Positions 1-7,898 of a DNA stretch of 64,000 bases are shown here, one piece after another (positions within the stretch are counted from its first letter, which is position 1; each line of letters starts with the position of its first letter). The notes beneath the pieces were generated by a model. The model was given only the letters and a program-made list of their open reading frames with translations. It did not search any database and was not told where the DNA came from. Source of the DNA: Mesorhizobium sp. (lineage in GTDB: Bacteria > Pseudomonadota > Alphaproteobacteria > Rhizobiales > Rhizobiaceae); NCBI RefSeq assembly GCF_004962245.1, contig NZ_SUHQ01000013.1, positions 1 through 64,000 on the forward strand. The letters run 5' to 3'. The translations under genes were made by a program, and so were the position numbers.

Positions 1-680
1 GCCGGAGAGCACGGCGACCAATGCCGTTACCTACACCACGCCATGGGGCACGATCCTCGATGTTCGACGGCGAGGATCCGACGATGCTGGCACACTTCTG
101 GGAGGCGATGCATTCGCTTTCCACGATGACCGCGCGCAAGCTCGGCGAAGCCGTGGATCTCAGTCATTTCCGCCGCCTTCTGGACATCGGCGGCGGATCG
201 GGCGCGTACGACATCGAGCTTTGCAAACAGTATGGGGCGCTGCGTGCGACCGTGTTTGACTTGCCGCATGTGGCCGCGATCGCTGCGGGAAAGATTGCCG
301 AGGCCGGCTTGACCGACCGCATCGAGACCGCCGGCGGCAGCTTCTTCGAGCAGCTTCCCGGAGATCACGACGTGCATCTTCTGTCGATGATCCTGCACGA
401 TTGGGACGAGGCGAAGGACCGCGCCCTGCTGAGCCGGTCCTTCGAGGCTTTGCCGAGCGGCGGCGCTGTCGTCATCAGCGAGCTTCTCGTCAATGACGAA
501 AAGACCGGACCGGCGCCGGCTGCGCTAATGAGCCTCAACATGCTGATCGAGACGGAAGGGCGAAACTACACACCAGCCGAATACTCGGCGTGGCTCGAGG
601 AAGCCGGATTCCGGCACATCGAAACGGTCTGGTTCGACGCACCCGCCGCGAACGGCGCCGTGATCGGCCGCAAACCATAA
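1..680 (+). CDS. SAM-dependent O-methyltransferase (family 2), 5' end outside window
   Basis: This is the C-terminal part of an S-adenosylmethionine-dependent methyltransferase of the plant-type/hydroxyneurosporene O-methyltransferase family. The frame stays open to the left edge, so the N-terminal dimerisation domain and true start lie outside the window; the ATG at 21 is probably internal. Visible motifs are the glycine-rich SAM loop LDIGGGSG (about residue 55 from that ATG), an acidic VFDLP strand end, and LHDWDE, which in this family carries the catalytic-base histidine. The substrate cannot be told. An intergenic stretch with no clear gene follows it. The family call is firm; the role is open. 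Confidence 0.8.
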   Translation, partial: RRARRPMPLPTPRHGARSSMFDGEDPTMLAHFWEAMHSLSTMTARKLGEAVDLSHFRRLLDIGGGSGAYDIELCKQYGALRATVFDLPHVAAIAAGKIAEAGLTDRIETAGGSFFEQLPGDHDVHLLSMILHDWDEAKDRALLSRSFEALPSGGAVVISELLVNDEKTGPAPAALMSLNMLIETEGRNYTPAEYSAWLEEAGFRHIETVWFDAPAANGAVIGRKP

Positions 681-971
681 GGCGCAAAGCTGAGTGGAAT
701 ATGTACGCCGCAATGCGGTGCTTTTCGTTGCGTTTTGATGGCTGAGTGCAAACGAGTCTGCATTGCGCCTCAAAACCTTCGGTGAACTCATCGAGGTCCA
801 TATGCCATGTGCGATGTTGGCAAGCCCCCGTCCAAGGCCGCAACGCTCAGAATGCTGAAACGGGAGCTCGCAAAATACGCGATGAGTTCGGAGCGGTCGG
901 CCGCAAATATTTCGTCAACCGCAAGGGTATGGTCGAGACGCGGCCCGAACAACTACGCGCCCACATTTCCG
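681..971. other. Intergenic stretch, possible decayed coding DNA
   Basis: No convincing gene is seen. Short plus-strand frames around 800-990 read protein-like (for example TLRMLKREL in one frame and GRKYFVNRKGM in another), which could be a frameshifted relic. No family is recognised and the codon pattern is not that of the neighbours. Confidence 0.3.
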
Positions 972-1238
972 TCAGGTGGTGTCGTCTGAACGGTCGTACT
1001 CGGCGGCGGTCCGCTTCTGGACCGTGGCCCGCAAGGCGTCGTTGATACGGTCCTGCCAGCCCGGTCCGTCCGACTGGAAATAATCCAAGACAGCCCGATC
1101 AATCCTGATTGAAACAAGCTCTCGGACATTTGGAACAGCTGCGGTTTCGTGAACCGGTGCGGCCGGCATCTTGATTGGCTTGAAGGCAGCTTCGGCGGCG
1201 GCCATTGGATTTGTCGGTCGGCGTGGAGGATTTGCCAT
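972..1238 (-). CDS. BrnA-like antitoxin (DUF4415 family), apparently without BrnT
   Basis: An 88-residue protein whose C-terminal half (VSIRIDRAVLDYF, then GPGWQDRINDALR) matches the ribbon-helix-helix DNA-binding domain of BrnA antitoxins. In BrnT/BrnA pairs this protein binds and silences a RelE-fold RNase toxin and represses their shared promoter. The start was set at 1238 because an AGGA box lies about 8 bases upstream; longer frames read into unlikely sequence. The proline/alanine-rich N-terminus is not diagnostic. A brnT gene normally sits directly upstream, but the upstream side here holds a divergent secreted-protein gene, so it looks orphaned. The fold is well supported; the antitoxin role is inferred. 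Confidence 0.7.
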   Translation of the reverse strand: MANPPRRPTNPMAAAEAAFKPIKMPAAPVHETAAVPNVRELVSIRIDRAVLDYFQSDGPGWQDRINDALRATVQKRTAAEYDRSDDTT

Positions 1239-1347
1239 CGCTGGTCCTGACTGGAGATAACGAATCGAAGGAGACATCCAACGCAATGCGCATCGAATAT
1301 TGACGCAAGACATGGTAGTCTCTCGCCTAGATCCTCGGGAGGAGGAA

Positions 1348-1716
1348 ATGCGCGCCATTGCATTATTTGCCGGCGTGTTGATGGCTACGCCCTCGATGGC
1401 GGCGGAGCAACTGGTCTTTTATACTGCCAATTTTCCAGATGCCACCTCGGTCCAGCTCAGCGTCACGAACAACAGTGTCTCGCTGTTAGGGGATTATGAC
1501 TTTGACGTCGCTATTGGCCTCGTCGAGACGGATGCGAACGGCGTCATCAGGTACGAAGATACCGGCAGGCATCATGCACGCGTTCGCTGTAACTATCCGG
1601 CATATGTGAGCGTGGGTACGCGAAAATACCCCATAGGCATGCCACTGAGCCGCCCCGTACATGACGACTGGAAAGAAAATCTCTGGATAGTTCTTTGCGC
1701 GGCCCCTTCATCCTGA
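1348..1716 (+). CDS. Small secreted protein of unknown function
   Basis: A 122-residue protein with a clear Sec signal peptide (MRAIALFAGVLMATPSMAA, cleavage near residue 19) followed by a short, beta-rich-looking domain with two cysteines (VRCNYP and VLCAAP) that could form a periplasmic disulfide. The start is placed at 1348 because GGGAGGAGG lies just upstream; an earlier in-frame ATG at 1300 has no such site. I do not recognise the family. It is divergent from the BrnA-like gene and convergent with the copper operon, so its context says little about function. Confidence 0.6.
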   Translation: MRAIALFAGVLMATPSMAAEQLVFYTANFPDATSVQLSVTNNSVSLLGDYDFDVAIGLVETDANGVIRYEDTGRHHARVRCNYPAYVSVGTRKYPIGMPLSRPVHDDWKENLWIVLCAAPSS

Positions 1717-1745
1717 CGTCCGTACCCACAGCATTCTCGACAGGA

Positions 1746-1780
1746 CAGCGCCGCGGTTGACTTTTCAACCCGCGGCGCTG
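1746..1780. terminator. Strong hairpin between convergent genes
   Basis: Arms CAGCGCCGCGGTTGA and TCAACCCGCGGCGCTG pair over 15 bp with a single bulged base. It lies between the stop of the plus-strand secreted-protein gene and the stop of the minus-strand copper operon, so it can end transcription from both sides. There is no long T tract. Confidence 0.65.
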
Positions 1781-1788
1781 GTCCCGGA

Positions 1789-2073
1789 TCACTTGATGTC
1801 GGTGACCGTGATGCGTCCGTTGACGCGGTCGGCTGTGAACTCGATCGCCTGACCCGTTTTGACCTTATCGAGCAGGCCTTGCTCCGCGACGACGAACACC
1901 ATCGTCATCGCGGGCATGTCGAGATTGGTCAGCGGCTCATGTTTGATCGTCAGCTTCTGCAGTTTGGCGTCGACCTTGACGACCTCGCCCTTCACGTATT
2001 CCTGCGCAAGCGCGCTGCCGCCCATGGCGAGCATGAGCGCGAGTGTCGAGAGTGCTTTTATCAATAGTGTCAT
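1789..2073 (-). CDS. CusF-like periplasmic copper-binding protein
   Basis: A 94-residue exported protein with a signal peptide to about residue 23 and a single CusF/CopK-type small beta-barrel domain. The Cu(I)/Ag(I) site is visible as H45, M56 and M58 (KHEPL then PAMTM), with the same spacing as E. coli CusF H36, M47 and M49. The tryptophan that caps copper in CusF is replaced here by M53. By family it would carry periplasmic Cu(I) to an efflux or oxidase partner. It is the last gene of a minus-strand copper operon, 26 bases after the cupredoxin gene, and is followed by a strong hairpin. Confidence 0.88.
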   Translation of the reverse strand: MTLLIKALSTLALMLAMGGSALAQEYVKGEVVKVDAKLQKLTIKHEPLTNLDMPAMTMVFVVAEQGLLDKVKTGQAIEFTADRVNGRITVTDIK

Positions 2074-2099
2074 GATTGTTTCCTTTGCGGTTTTGTCGG

Positions 2100-2588
2100 T
2101 CAGTTGGCGACGCTGATATCGCCCTTCATGCCGGAATCGTAGTGACCCGGGACCAGGCAGGCGAAGCCGAATTCGCCGGCATTGGCGAACGTCCAGATGA
2201 TCTCGCCTCTGGCGCCGGGCGCCAGCCGGATCGCGTTGGGATCGGCGTGTTCCATTTCGGGGAACTTCTCCATCAGCGTCTTGTGCTCCATGATCCCCTT
2301 GTGGACGTCCATGACGAATTCGTGGTCGATCTGGCCCTTGTTGACGAACTTCAGGCGAACGGTCTCACCCTTCTTCACCTTGAGCACGGCCGGTTGGAAC
2401 AGCATCGTCCCGTCGTCCTTCTCCGACATCGAGATGTTGACCGTCCGCTTTGCCTTGCCAGCCTCGCCAGGGTTGCCGATCGGCATTGCGGCGGCCTTGT
2501 CGCCATGGCCTCCGGCGTGGGTTCCACCGGCAAGAGCTGCTCCGGAACTGACCGCCATCAAGACGGCCGCTGCGATTATATGTTTCAT
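2100..2588 (-). CDS. Periplasmic cupredoxin (plastocyanin/azurin-like)
   Basis: A 162-residue blue-copper-type protein. Residues 1-20 form a signal peptide, followed by a His/Gly/Met-containing linker (GGTHAGGHGDK) that may itself bind metal. The cupredoxin fold carries the type 1 copper ligands H89 (DHEF), C144, H149 and M154 (ACLVPGHYDSGM), with the usual Cys-x4-His-x4-Met spacing. It probably shuttles electrons or buffers copper next to the multicopper oxidase encoded 42 bases upstream. Closest in style to the cupredoxins annotated beside CopA/CusF in proteobacterial copper-tolerance operons. Its redox partner is not evident from sequence. Confidence 0.87.
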   Translation of the reverse strand: MKHIIAAAVLMAVSSGAALAGGTHAGGHGDKAAAMPIGNPGEAGKAKRTVNISMSEKDDGTMLFQPAVLKVKKGETVRLKFVNKGQIDHEFVMDVHKGIMEHKTLMEKFPEMEHADPNAIRLAPGARGEIIWTFANAGEFGFACLVPGHYDSGMKGDISVAN

Positions 2589-2630
2589 GCTGCACTTTCT
2601 CTCATTGTTGAGGTTGAGGGTTTCGAGTTC

Positions 2631-3989
2631 TCATCCCTGTTTGCCGTGACCGCCATGCGTTGCCGGGGCCATCGTTTTTGCGTCGCCTGATTTCGTCGGA
2701 GCGGGGACATCCCCTTTCCACTCGTAAGCCACGGTTCCCTCCGGGTGCTTGTACCAGCCCGGATCGGCGTAATCGTTCGAGGCTAGGCCCTCGCGAACCT
2801 TCACGACCGAAAACATCCCGCCCATCTCGATGGCGCCGAATTGACCCCAGCCGGTCATCATCGGGATCGTGTTGTCGGGAATCGGCATCTCCATCTCGCC
2901 CATGTCGGCCATGCCGCGGTCACCCATGGCCATGTATTCGGGCTGGATCCGGCGGATCTTGTCGGTGACCTTCGAGTTGTCGACGCCGATGAACGTGGGC
3001 ACGTCGTGGCCCATGGCGTTCATCGTATGGTGTGACTTATGGCAATGGATCGCCCAGTCGCCCTCGTACTTGGCTTCGAACTCATATGCCCGCATGGCGC
3101 CGACGGGGATGTCGATCGACACCTCGGGCCACCGCGCCTCCGGCCTAACCCAGCCGCCATCGGTGCAGGTCACCTCGAAGTCGTAGCCATGCATGTGGAT
3201 CGGATGGTTGGTCATGGTCAGGTTGCCCACGCGGACCCTGACCCGGTCGTTTTTCGCCACTGGAAGATGACTGATCCCCGGAAAGACGCGGCTGTTCCAA
3301 CCCCAGAGATTGAAGTCGGTCATCTCCATGATGCGCGGGACGTACGACCCCGGTTCGATGTCGAAGGCGTTCAGCAGGAACACGAAATCGCGGTCCACTC
3401 GCATGAATTTCGGATCTTTGGGATGAATGACGAAGAAGCCCATCATGCCCATGGCCATCTGGACCATTTCGTCGGCGTGCGGGTGGTACATGAATGTGCC
3501 GCTCTTCACGAGGTCGAACTCGTAGACGAAGGTTTTGCCGGGCGGGATTCCGGGCTGGGTCAGACCGGTCACGCCGTCCATCCCGTTGGGCAGGATCATC
3601 CCATGCCAATGGATCGTTGTGTGCTCCCGCAGCTTGTTTGTTACGAAGATGCGGACTCGATCGCCCTCGACCGCCTCTATCGTCGGACCGGGGGATTGAC
3701 CGTTGTAGCCCCAGAGATAGGCCGTCATGCCGGGCGACATCTCGCGCTCGACGGGCTCGGCCACCAGGTGGAACTCCTTCACGCCGTTGTTCATACGATG
3801 CGGAAGGGTCCAGCCGTTGAGCGTCACGACCGGCTGGTAGTCCGGTCCGCTTGTCGGGAAGATCGGCGGCTGCATGTCGGGGGACTCCATGATTGGAGCG
3901 TCGGGGAGCCCCATCGCGGACGTCTTGGTCCATGCAGTGGCACCGGCGAGCAGGGCTCCCGCGCCTAGCAACTGACGTCTTGAAAGCAT
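2631..3989 (-). CDS. Multicopper oxidase, Tat-exported (CopA/CueO-like)
   Basis: A 452-residue multicopper oxidase. It starts with a twin-arginine signal (SRRQLLGAG), so it is exported folded. All four copper motifs are present: HWH at 127-129, HPHAD at 169-173, HPIHMHG at 262-268 and HCHKSHH at 315-321, with C316, H321 and M326 as the type 1 ligands. In copper-tolerance operons such enzymes oxidise Cu(I) to the less toxic Cu(II) in the periplasm. The C-terminus ends in a Gly/His-rich tail. It lies 17 bases after the TolC-type gene and before the cupredoxin gene, in one operon. Confidence 0.92.
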   Translation of the reverse strand: MLSRRQLLGAGALLAGATAWTKTSAMGLPDAPIMESPDMQPPIFPTSGPDYQPVVTLNGWTLPHRMNNGVKEFHLVAEPVEREMSPGMTAYLWGYNGQSPGPTIEAVEGDRVRIFVTNKLREHTTIHWHGMILPNGMDGVTGLTQPGIPPGKTFVYEFDLVKSGTFMYHPHADEMVQMAMGMMGFFVIHPKDPKFMRVDRDFVFLLNAFDIEPGSYVPRIMEMTDFNLWGWNSRVFPGISHLPVAKNDRVRVRVGNLTMTNHPIHMHGYDFEVTCTDGGWVRPEARWPEVSIDIPVGAMRAYEFEAKYEGDWAIHCHKSHHTMNAMGHDVPTFIGVDNSKVTDKIRRIQPEYMAMGDRGMADMGEMEMPIPDNTIPMMTGWGQFGAIEMGGMFSVVKVREGLASNDYADPGWYKHPEGTVAYEWKGDVPAPTKSGDAKTMAPATHGGHGKQG

Positions 3990-4006
3990 TTTCTTCTCCT
4001 TGAGTT

Positions 4007-5464
4007 TCAGTGGCCTTCGGCGCCCGCTTCGGTCGCGGCGGGTGCATCGCCGCCCCCGGACGAGCTTGTGCCGCCGCCGTGGATGGCGGTTCCGAGATTG
4101 ACGTCGGCCAGCCAGAAATTGCGCTTGGCGTTGAGGGAAAGCATGATCGAGCTGATTTTCGCACGTGTGTCCGCCAGCAGTTCGAACGTATTGGTAATCA
4201 TGCCGTTGTAGGTGAGGACCGATTCCGCCTCGATCTTCGTTCGCAGCGGCACGACATTGTTCCGATAGTGCCGGGCAATGTCGTAGGTCGAACGGTAGGC
4301 GTCATAGGCGGATCTGGCCTCCGACCGGATGTTGACGGCCTTTTCCGCCATCCGATTTGCGGCCTGCATGTAGGCAAGCTCGGCCTTGCGCAGGCGTGCC
4401 TTGCCGGTGTCGAAGATCGGGATGACGAATTCGAGCTCCAGAGTGGGTGAGACACTCGTCTCCGTTCCGCCCTCCTCCGACTCCTCGCGTTCCACCTCCA
4501 CGCCGGAAAGCAGTTCCAGATCGCTGACGTAGCGTGTCGCCTCAGTCAGACCGTAGGATTTCGCCAGCGCCTCCAGTTCAAGCTTCGCGATCTCGAGGTC
4601 GACACGATTTTTCAGCGCCTCCGCTTCGATCGCGCGTTTGGCCTTGGCGCCTTTGGGCAGGGCTGGAAGCATGTTGGGGACTGAGTAATCGACGTCCGGC
4701 CCCCATAGACCCATCAGCCGGGTAAGTTCTTCCTTGGCAGTGCGGGCGGCGAGCCGTGCCTCCGCCGCCTGACCGGTGATCTCGGCATAGAACACGTGTT
4801 CGCGGGCTTGGCCGGTCTTTGTGAAGGCGCCCGTCTCCCCAAGCCTTTGAGCGAGTTCGGAGGCAGCGTCCGCGGCGGCTTGCGCCTTGTCCAGATAGGA
4901 AACGCTCTCCCAGGCCGAGACCGCATTGATCCAGGCCCTCCGCGTTTCCGCGGCCAGTCGTAGCGTTTCTTCGGCAGCGCGGAGCTGGGCCTGACGGAAA
5001 CGTGCATCCGCAACCGCGACGCGCCGCTTGTGGGTCGCCAGCGCAAGGATGTTGCCGACCACCGCTCCTTCAATCGTCCGCACGGGATCGACGCCGATCA
5101 TGCCGACCGAAATCGTCGGATTGACGAGCATCGATTCCTGCCACATGTCGGCCGCCGACAGGCCGATCTCGGCGTAGGCGGCCTGCAGGCCCTTGTTGTT
5201 GAGCAAGGCAACCTGCACTGCGGTGTCCGGGCCGACTGTCTTCTTCTGGACCAGGCGCTTCACGCGCTCCGAGACTGTTCGTGCTTCTTCGCTGGACTGC
5301 ACCCACACGCTTTTCTTGCCCGTCACGGATTCGGCGCGCGCCGCGACTGTCGTGAAGCCGGCCATCGGTTCTGAAATACCATCAAGGGCCCCGCCGGTCG
5401 CGCATCCGGCAGCGATCAGCGGAATGGTTACGACCGCAGCTATGGTCAGAGGCCGGCGCTTCAT
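4007..5464 (-). CDS. TolC/CusC-family outer-membrane lipoprotein
   Basis: A 485-residue outer-membrane factor. The lipobox IAAGC (lipidated Cys21) makes it a lipoprotein like CusC, and two repeated outer-membrane-efflux domains follow, rich in alanine and heptad-like coils. It would form a trimeric channel exporting copper or another substrate to the outside. The start at 5464 was chosen because GGGAG stands 8 bases upstream and the ATG overlaps the stop of the preceding lipoprotein gene (ATGA). No RND pump or adaptor gene is nearby, so its inner-membrane partner must be encoded elsewhere, or the channel acts with the oxidase only. Confidence 0.88.
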   Translation of the reverse strand: MKRRPLTIAAVVTIPLIAAGCATGGALDGISEPMAGFTTVAARAESVTGKKSVWVQSSEEARTVSERVKRLVQKKTVGPDTAVQVALLNNKGLQAAYAEIGLSAADMWQESMLVNPTISVGMIGVDPVRTIEGAVVGNILALATHKRRVAVADARFRQAQLRAAEETLRLAAETRRAWINAVSAWESVSYLDKAQAAADAASELAQRLGETGAFTKTGQAREHVFYAEITGQAAEARLAARTAKEELTRLMGLWGPDVDYSVPNMLPALPKGAKAKRAIEAEALKNRVDLEIAKLELEALAKSYGLTEATRYVSDLELLSGVEVEREESEEGGTETSVSPTLELEFVIPIFDTGKARLRKAELAYMQAANRMAEKAVNIRSEARSAYDAYRSTYDIARHYRNNVVPLRTKIEAESVLTYNGMITNTFELLADTRAKISSIMLSLNAKRNFWLADVNLGTAIHGGGTSSSGGGDAPAATEAGAEGH

Positions 5465-5694
5465 GATCCGGCTCCCGGCTTTACAGGGGAGTCTTCTGTA
5501 TTGCGACGCCGCCAATTCTGCGGATCGACAGGCTCCCGATGGCGATAGTCGGCGACGACCGGGTGGTAGTGCGTATCACGGACGCCCATTGCGGGATCGG
5601 CCGGATTGAAGGCGGGAAGGATGTCCGGCGGCGTGGTTGCCGCACATCCGGCAACGAACAGCGATGCGAGCATCGCGAAGCTTGCGATTTTCAT
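5461..5694 (-). CDS. Small copper-operon lipoprotein
   Basis: A 77-residue predicted lipoprotein: hydrophobic leader, lipobox VAGC with Cys17, then a Pro/His/Asp-rich chain (DTHYHPVVADYRHREP). No domain name is known to me. Its stop overlaps the start of the TolC-type gene by four bases, implying translational coupling and joint function, perhaps as an accessory of the outer-membrane channel. Real-gene status is supported by the lipobox, the overlap and the shared operon; function is open. Confidence 0.75.
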   Translation of the reverse strand: MKIASFAMLASLFVAGCAATTPPDILPAFNPADPAMGVRDTHYHPVVADYRHREPVDPQNWRRRNTEDSPVKPGAGS

Positions 5695-5779
5695 TATAGA
5701 CCTGAAGCTTGACGTGTGCGTTTGGCCGCGCGGGAACGGATTCCCGACGCTGCGCGCGAACGCCCCTAAAGGGGGCGCG

Positions 5780-6199
5780 TCAGTTCAGATGTCTGGGGGG
5801 CCTTATGAGCGCTGCGTATTCGCCAAGCGGCAAGGTGACGGCAACGACCGGCGCAAAGCAGCGGGAGACAACATGCTCCATGTCAGGGCAGTCGACCGGC
5901 ACCGCATTCGCCGGCGCGCAATGGACTTCACAGCTTTTGTCGGTGGATTGCTTGGCGCCGTGATGATGCTCCGACCTGTCCATGTCGTCCGCCGTGGCGT
6001 CATGATCGCCCATGTCGTGTGCGGGTGCCTCGGCTTGGATATCCATCCCCGCCTGGAGATCCGCCCCGGCATGAAAACCCGTGGCATTGGCTGTAGCGAA
6101 GAGACCAGGCTGAAGAGCCGACATGACCAGGAACACGACCGCCAGCATTGCCCGGAGCCGTATGTTTCCTAGGATCGCAATTCGACCAAGAGTCCTCAT
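5780..6199 (-). CDS. Exported metal-binding-type protein, head of the copper operon
   Basis: A 139-residue protein with a long signal/anchor segment (about residues 15-40) followed by a region rich in His, Met, Asp and Cys: MGDHD, SEHHHG, CEVHC, VDCPDMEH and RCFAP. Such composition suggests copper or other soft-metal binding. The start at 6199 is supported by GGAAGGG just upstream; a start at 6235 is possible. It lies 85 bases before the lipoprotein gene and is probably first in the copper operon. It resembles in style the small Cys/His-rich proteins (CopL-like, DUF2946-like) at the head of other copper operons, but I cannot assign it firmly. Confidence 0.65.
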   Translation of the reverse strand: MRTLGRIAILGNIRLRAMLAVVFLVMSALQPGLFATANATGFHAGADLQAGMDIQAEAPAHDMGDHDATADDMDRSEHHHGAKQSTDKSCEVHCAPANAVPVDCPDMEHVVSRCFAPVVAVTLPLGEYAALIRPPRHLN

Positions 6200-6300
6200 T
6201 GCACCCTTCCGACAATTGTTCGTCTGATTTGTCAAGGTCGCCGCGGTTCACTTTGCTGCAGCGCAACCAAAAGTGAATGCAACTGCCTGCCATCTTCGGT

Positions 6301-6738
6301 TTACATCAGGCCCAGCACCGCTCCGGCGACAACCAGATAACGCGATACCTTCGCGAGGGCGACGATTGCGACAAAGCTCCATAGCGGCTCGCGCAAAACC
6401 CCAGCGACCACCGTCAGCGGATCGCCAACGATCGGCATCCAGCTCAACAGGAGCGACCATCTTCCATAACGGCGATACCAGGCCGTGGCACGGTTGAGCG
6501 TTGCGGGGCGCAGCGGAAACCAGGGTCTGTCCCGGAAGCGTTCGACCCCTCGACCAAGCCCCCAGTTCACCGTAGAGCCAAGGATGTTACCAATGCTGGC
6601 GACAAGAACCAGCATTGCGGGCGAGAAGGAACCGGTCGCGAGGAGCCCTGCAAGGGCGGCCTCCGACTGCGCCGGAAGGATGGTTGCCGCGGCGAAGGCA
6701 ACGAGAAACAAGCCGCCGTAGGCGGCAAGGACATCCAT
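6301..6738 (-). CDS. YqaA/DedA-family membrane protein
   Basis: A 145-residue integral membrane protein of the YqaA branch of the SNARE-associated/VTT (DedA) superfamily. It shows re-entrant-loop style segments: AATILPAQSEA near residue 20, GNILGSTVNWGLGR near 55 and WMPIVGDPLTVVAGVLR near 105. DedA-superfamily proteins act as lipid (undecaprenyl phosphate or phosphatidylethanolamine) scramblases or flippases and affect envelope stress and metal tolerance. It is separated by about 100 bases from the copper operon, on the same strand and upstream of it, so some readthrough is possible. Confidence 0.85.
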   Translation of the reverse strand: MDVLAAYGGLFLVAFAAATILPAQSEAALAGLLATGSFSPAMLVLVASIGNILGSTVNWGLGRGVERFRDRPWFPLRPATLNRATAWYRRYGRWSLLLSWMPIVGDPLTVVAGVLREPLWSFVAIVALAKVSRYLVVAGAVLGLM

Positions 6739-6764
6739 CTACGTTTCGCCTTGCGGAGCGGACT

Positions 6765-7013
6765 TCAGGGTTGCACATCGATCACGACCATCAGTCCGCC
6801 ACCGCCCTTCTCTTAGACATTGTTGTTGGTCGTATGATGCCCGATATGGCAGTGGATCAGCCATTCCTGAAGCTGGATAACATAATCGTGGTCGGCCGCA
6901 ATCTCGTCCTGGGGATTGGCGGGATCGATGATGAGTGCGCTGTGCCACCCAGCCAAATCGCCGATCCGTGGTTCAAAGAAAATCACGGCAAATGAGTTCC
7001 ATGGGCGTTCTCC
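6765..7013 (-). pseudogene. Remnant of a second multicopper oxidase
   Basis: Read on the minus strand, one frame gives a multicopper-oxidase-like chain: RPWNSFAVIFFEPR, ALIIDPANP, DHDYVIQLQEWL, then directly WLIHCHIGHHTTNNNV and GGGGLMVVIDVQP. The HCHxxHH type 1/3 copper motif belongs at the C-terminus of these enzymes, while the segment before it looks like the middle of domain 1, so a large internal piece has been deleted. A TAA also stands in the frame directly after NNNV, where the text otherwise continues as EKGGGG. It has no N-terminal part or start. It is a decayed paralog or a relic of an older copper cluster beside the intact one. Confidence 0.7.
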
Positions 7014-7054
7014 ACTCCTTGACTCTCCGCTTTTTTCACGGCAGTTTCGATCAA

Positions 7055-7065
7055 TGGTCAGACCA
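7055..7065. promoter_or_regulatory. Candidate FadR-family operator
   Basis: The perfect inverted repeat TGGTC-A-GACCA lies 48 bases before the regulator start. TGGT-N3-ACCA is the usual half-site arrangement for GntR/FadR-subfamily repressors (PdhR, LldR, FadR), so the regulator probably binds here and controls itself and the downstream operon. Confidence 0.6.
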
Positions 7066-7113
7066 ATTTACCGATCCGAGACCCGCCCGATGATTCTGTT
7101 GAAGTAGAACGGG

Positions 7114-7839
7114 GTGACAATGCCGATCCAGGCCGTTGAACCGCGTCGACTTTACCGACAGATCGCCGATCAGCTCAGGCAGTTGATCGACGCGGGCGAG
7201 TTCGCAGTCGGCGACCGCCTGCCGACCGAGCGCGAACTGGCCGACCAGCTTGGCATCTCCCGCCCGACCGTCCGTGAAGCGCTGATCGCGCTCGAGGTCG
7301 AGGGGCGGATACGCATTCGCGTCGGCTCCGGCATCTACGTCACCGAACCGCCGCGCGCCGACGTATTGGCGGCAGAGACGGACGAAGGCCCGTTCGAGCT
7401 GTTGCGGGCACGCGAGTTCATCGAAGGGGCGATCGCCGCCGAAGCCGCCCTCCATGTTCGGCCGGTCGACCTCGAACATATGGACGACGTGCTGCGTCGC
7501 ATGGAGGACATGCGCCACCCGACCAAGACGACGATCGCGCTCGACCGCGAGTTCCATACGACGGTGGCGGGAATTCTGGGAAACGCTGTGCTGGTGCGCT
7601 GCATCGGCGAGCTTTTCGACCAGCGCATGAACCCATATTTCGAGCTGCTGTCGAGCTATTTCGAGAATAGGGATTCCTGGCAGGCCGCCGCTAAGGAGCA
7701 TCGCGCGGTGCGTGATGCGATCGCGTCGCGCGAGCCCGAAAGGGCGAAGGCCGCCATGCAGGAACATCTGCGTCAGTCGCAATTGAGATTCTCACGCAAT
7801 TTCGGTGAGAAATCCGTGGCCAGGGAGGTCGCGGAATAG
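7114..7839 (+). CDS. GntR-family regulator, FadR/FCD type
   Basis: A 241-residue transcription factor. Residues 10-75 form the winged helix-turn-helix (GDRLPTERELADQLGISRP, then VREAL and the wing VGSGIYV). Residues 95-220 form the all-helical FCD ligand domain that in ExuR/UxuR/LldR-type regulators senses an acidic sugar or carboxylate through a metal site. Translation can start at GTG 7114 or ATG 7120. It stands 59 bases upstream of a TRAP transporter and dehydrogenase operon on the same strand, so it most likely controls that operon in response to its substrate, probably an aldonate or hexuronate (inference). Confidence 0.9.
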   Translation: MTMPIQAVEPRRLYRQIADQLRQLIDAGEFAVGDRLPTERELADQLGISRPTVREALIALEVEGRIRIRVGSGIYVTEPPRADVLAAETDEGPFELLRAREFIEGAIAAEAALHVRPVDLEHMDDVLRRMEDMRHPTKTTIALDREFHTTVAGILGNAVLVRCIGELFDQRMNPYFELLSSYFENRDSWQAAAKEHRAVRDAIASREPERAKAAMQEHLRQSQLRFSRNFGEKSVAREVAE

Positions 7840-7898
7840 GAGGCGGCCGACCGGGAGGATCCTGTCGGCAAAGTCGAAATCCAATCACAGGGAGGAAT

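Noticed and set aside
746..1045. Plus-strand frames as an intact small gene
   Set aside because: No ribosome-binding site, competing frames, no family; at most a decayed relic.
3039..3968. 309-residue plus-strand frame opposite the multicopper oxidase
   Set aside because: His-rich appearance is the complement of Met/His codons in the oxidase; not a metal-binding protein of its own.
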